A stretch of DNA of 8,420 nt, taken from the NCBI GenBank assembly GCA_934661765.1, contig CAKUJT010000102.1:1-8420 (forward strand), in the 5' to 3' direction. This document shows positions 6,586 through 8,420 of this stretch, in pieces. Under the pieces are notes generated by a model. That model was given only the letters and a program-made list of their open reading frames with translations, searched no databases and was not told the origin of the DNA. The stretch's first letter is position 1; each line of letters begins with the position of its first letter. Source of the DNA: an uncultured Senegalimassilia sp. Lineage in GTDB: Bacteria; Actinomycetota; Coriobacteriia; Coriobacteriales; Eggerthellaceae. The position numbers were made by a program, and so were the translations under genes.

Positions 6586-7977
6586 TTAATGCATGTTATC
6601 CGCAGTCAGCTTCGGAATGTAACGGCAGAATTCGCGGAGCTCCTCCGTATAATCGCCCTCGATTTCCGCCATATGATGAATGTAAGGGCCGTAGATCAGC
6701 CGCTTTTCCCACCTGTTGAGATCGTCAAACCGCGCCCAGAGATAGGTGCCGTTCGTGTACGGGCCGTCCGCCGTCTCGCAGGTTCCGTTCAGCAGCATGT
6801 AGTCGCCGTCCTCCTGCTCAAAGCGCGCCACCGTATAGATGCCGTTCCTGACCTGGAACCACGCGCGCTGGTCGCAGGTTTTGGGCGTGACGCCTTCCTT
6901 CCTCGTAGAATACGGAAACTGTCCGCAGTGCCAGAGCAGCTCCACGTTCCGGTCTTCAGGATGGCGCACTGTGAACTCGCCAAAGAACGGTGCCTTTCTG
7001 CCCTGCGCCGCGCAGGACAGCATCGCCATTGTGATCGCGCCGTGCATATCCGATTCGCAGCTGATGACGTAACCCATGTCAGCCAGAACCGTGTACGCGA
7101 TGCACGGCAGACAGCCGCAGGCCATTCCCATCGCCGTCCAGCACTCAGAAGAGGCGGCATCCACGCGGTATTCCTCGAAAATTTCCCTGTAAAGCAGCAC
7201 AAACGCCCAGATTTTCTTCGTCAGCGACTCCGTCAGCTCGTCCATCGTGTACATTTCGCGGAGCTTTTTTGCGCCCTCTTCCAGCTCAGCACCGCATTCG
7301 CTGAGAATGCGGCGATACTTTTTTTCGATCAGCGCCATGTTGACCGGGACGATCTGGACGCCGAATTTCTGCATCAATTCGCCCTCGTTGAAGATCACCG
7401 AGCAGAACGGCTTCGGACGCATACCAATTTCCGCGACGCGCATACCGCGGAAATTCTTCACCATACACGCGACCGAGACGAATTTTCTCAGCTCGGCGGC
7501 AAAGACCTCATCGGTCACCCGGCAGCATTCAATGTGCGTAAACGGGATGTTGAAGCGCTGCAGCTGGCGGCTGACCCCAAAGAGACCGCACTGGCTGTCG
7601 GTGTGGCGAAGGCCGTCCGACTCGAATACGTCATCCAGCGGTGCCCAGATGAGCGTGGGAACGTTCAGCTCACGCGCAACCATGGCAGCGGCTTCCTCGC
7701 AGCCGAAATTGCCGTTGATGAAGAAGATGGCGTCCGCCTTTTCCCCGCGCATTCTGTCGATGACCTTCGGCACGTCGTCTTCCGAAAAGAGAACTTCGAC
7801 GGGATTGACACCCTTGAGATCGACGAACTCCAGCAGATCGCCGGCGAAGGTCTCCTCAATGTAGTGAACCAACTTCCGGCAGCGCGTCTCGGCGTACTCC
7901 CAGTTGAACATTCCGGGACGCGGCGTGCAGTCGCGGCGAATGGGAATCAGACCGAGCTTCACTTTGTAATTCAGCAT
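6586..7977 (-). CDS. L-fucose/L-arabinose isomerase family protein
   Basis: This is probably a sugar isomerase converting an aldose to a ketose, metal dependent, cytoplasmic. Its 463 residues are much shorter than classical L-fucose isomerase (about 590) and nearer the L-arabinose isomerase size range. The N-terminal domain has the alternating pattern seen in the group, with ADAIFFINGNFGCEE near 81-95 and a TLIWAPLDD strand near 108-116. The C-terminal active-site region is recognisable: SSECW (E278), CESDMHGAITM (D310, close to the EADMDGALTM motif of FucI), LLWHCGQFP (H350) and YIHHMAE (H434, H435). E278, D310 and one of the histidines are the expected metal ligands. The ATG at 7977 follows GGGGAG and overlaps the kinase 3' end by 7 bp, implying coupled translation. 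Substrate specificity is unknown; fucose should not be assumed. Family membership is firm, an isomerase activity likely. Confidence 0.82.
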   Translation of the reverse strand: MLNYKVKLGLIPIRRDCTPRPGMFNWEYAETRCRKLVHYIEETFAGDLLEFVDLKGVNPVEVLFSEDDVPKVIDRMRGEKADAIFFINGNFGCEEAAAMVARELNVPTLIWAPLDDVFESDGLRHTDSQCGLFGVSRQLQRFNIPFTHIECCRVTDEVFAAELRKFVSVACMVKNFRGMRVAEIGMRPKPFCSVIFNEGELMQKFGVQIVPVNMALIEKKYRRILSECGAELEEGAKKLREMYTMDELTESLTKKIWAFVLLYREIFEEYRVDAASSECWTAMGMACGCLPCIAYTVLADMGYVISCESDMHGAITMAMLSCAAQGRKAPFFGEFTVRHPEDRNVELLWHCGQFPYSTRKEGVTPKTCDQRAWFQVRNGIYTVARFEQEDGDYMLLNGTCETADGPYTNGTYLWARFDDLNRWEKRLIYGPYIHHMAEIEGDYTEELREFCRYIPKLTADNMH

Positions 7978-8420
7978 ACTCTTTCTCCCCGTTCAGTTTT
8001 GCGTCCGAAGAATCCGTGCCGGTAATGGGCTTCGCGCGCGTCCAGTTCCCGGACGTCAATCTCGCCAGTTTCCAGAAACCGCAGGGCGTTTCCCCGGCTG
8101 GGAATTCCTGCCCGGCCACCCTGCCTCGTGCATTTGATGGCGGAGACTGCCGAGCAGAAGCGCGTGATGTACGGAACGTCCCACCCCTGCAGATAGCCGT
8201 AACAGAACGCGCCGTGGAAGACGTCGCCCGCGCCGGTGGAATCGACGGTGTGAACCCTGAACGCCGGCGTTTCGAAATATGCGTCGCCATGCACTCCGAA
8301 GCAGCCCTCTGCGCCGATGGTGAAGATGACGATTTCGGGGCCCTCTGCCTGAATCATGCGGCAGACCTCCTCTCGGGTCATCCCGGCATTCAGCGCGCGC
8401 AGCATCGCGCTGTAGTAGGT
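7971..8420 (-). CDS. PfkB-family carbohydrate kinase (C-terminal half; start beyond the window)
   Basis: This is an ATP-dependent sugar kinase of the ribokinase/PfkB superfamily. Only the last 149 residues are visible; the family usually has about 300-320, so the frame enters from the right edge. The signature motif 2 is intact: DSTGAGDVFHGAF, with D66 of this fragment as the catalytic base. Upstream, the VIFTIGAEGCFG strand-turn is typical of the ATP-binding half, and the C-terminal QGGRAGIPSR segment matches the usual end of the domain. A tail of about 35 charged residues follows, longer than usual. The TGA at 7973-7971 lies inside the isomerase start region: the shared seven bases read ATGCTGA. 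In this operon it most likely phosphorylates the ketose made by the isomerase, giving the substrate of the class II aldolase. The sugar is unknown. Confidence 0.9.
   Translation of the reverse strand, partial: TYYSAMLRALNAGMTREEVCRMIQAEGPEIVIFTIGAEGCFGVHGDAYFETPAFRVHTVDSTGAGDVFHGAFCYGYLQGWDVPYITRFCSAVSAIKCTRQGGRAGIPSRGNALRFLETGEIDVRELDAREAHYRHGFFGRKTERGERVC

Noticed and set aside
6355..8025. Long open frame of 556 codons on the plus strand, longer than the isomerase gene it opposes
   Set aside because: The minus-strand isomerase has conserved active-site motifs, a ribosome binding site and operon spacing. The plus frame has none of these and runs through parts of three genes.

Overview
The window is about 8.4 kb of a carbohydrate-utilisation locus. 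It probably comes from a monoderm anaerobe of the Bacillota, most likely class Clostridia. The evidence is strong AGGAGG-type ribosome binding sites before nearly every gene, two permeases of the LplB and YtcP/LplC type, an ABC importer with no ATPase gene beside it, and an AraC-type regulator embedded in the locus. Base composition is moderately G+C rich. The assignment below phylum level is inference.

Left part (1-4666, minus strand): five genes read right to left. They are a D-2-hydroxyacid dehydrogenase, an HpcH/HpaI-type aldolase homologue, two sugar ABC permeases, and an extracellular solute-binding protein that runs off the left edge. Spacings of 15, 54, 16 and 109 nt suggest one transcript. 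The 109-nt gap before the binding-protein gene can fold into a nested stem-loop that exposes a second, apparently unused Shine-Dalgarno sequence.

Centre (4667-5776): a 216-bp divergent control region holds an extended -10 promoter for the plus-strand AraC-family regulator. It also holds two direct AATGATA repeats one every 20 bp, which are good candidates for the regulator's operator. The regulator gene follows.

Right part (5748-8420, minus strand): a second operon, with its promoter beyond the right edge. It encodes the C-terminal half of a PfkB-family sugar kinase, an isomerase of the L-fucose/L-arabinose isomerase group, and a class II (FbaA/GatY-like) aldolase. The kinase and isomerase genes overlap by 7 bp. 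The aldolase gene converges on the regulator gene and overlaps its 3' end by 29 bp.

Working model (inference): the transporter imports a sugar or short glycoside. The isomerase converts an aldose to a ketose, the PfkB kinase phosphorylates it, and the class II aldolase splits the ketose phosphate into dihydroxyacetone phosphate (or a related triose) and an aldehyde. The dehydrogenase and HpcH-like protein suggest a second branch dealing with a 2-keto or 2-hydroxy acid. The HpcH-like protein lacks two of the catalytic residues known in HpaI, so its chemistry is open. The substrate cannot be read from the sequence. No mobile element, RNA gene, CRISPR array or defence system was seen.
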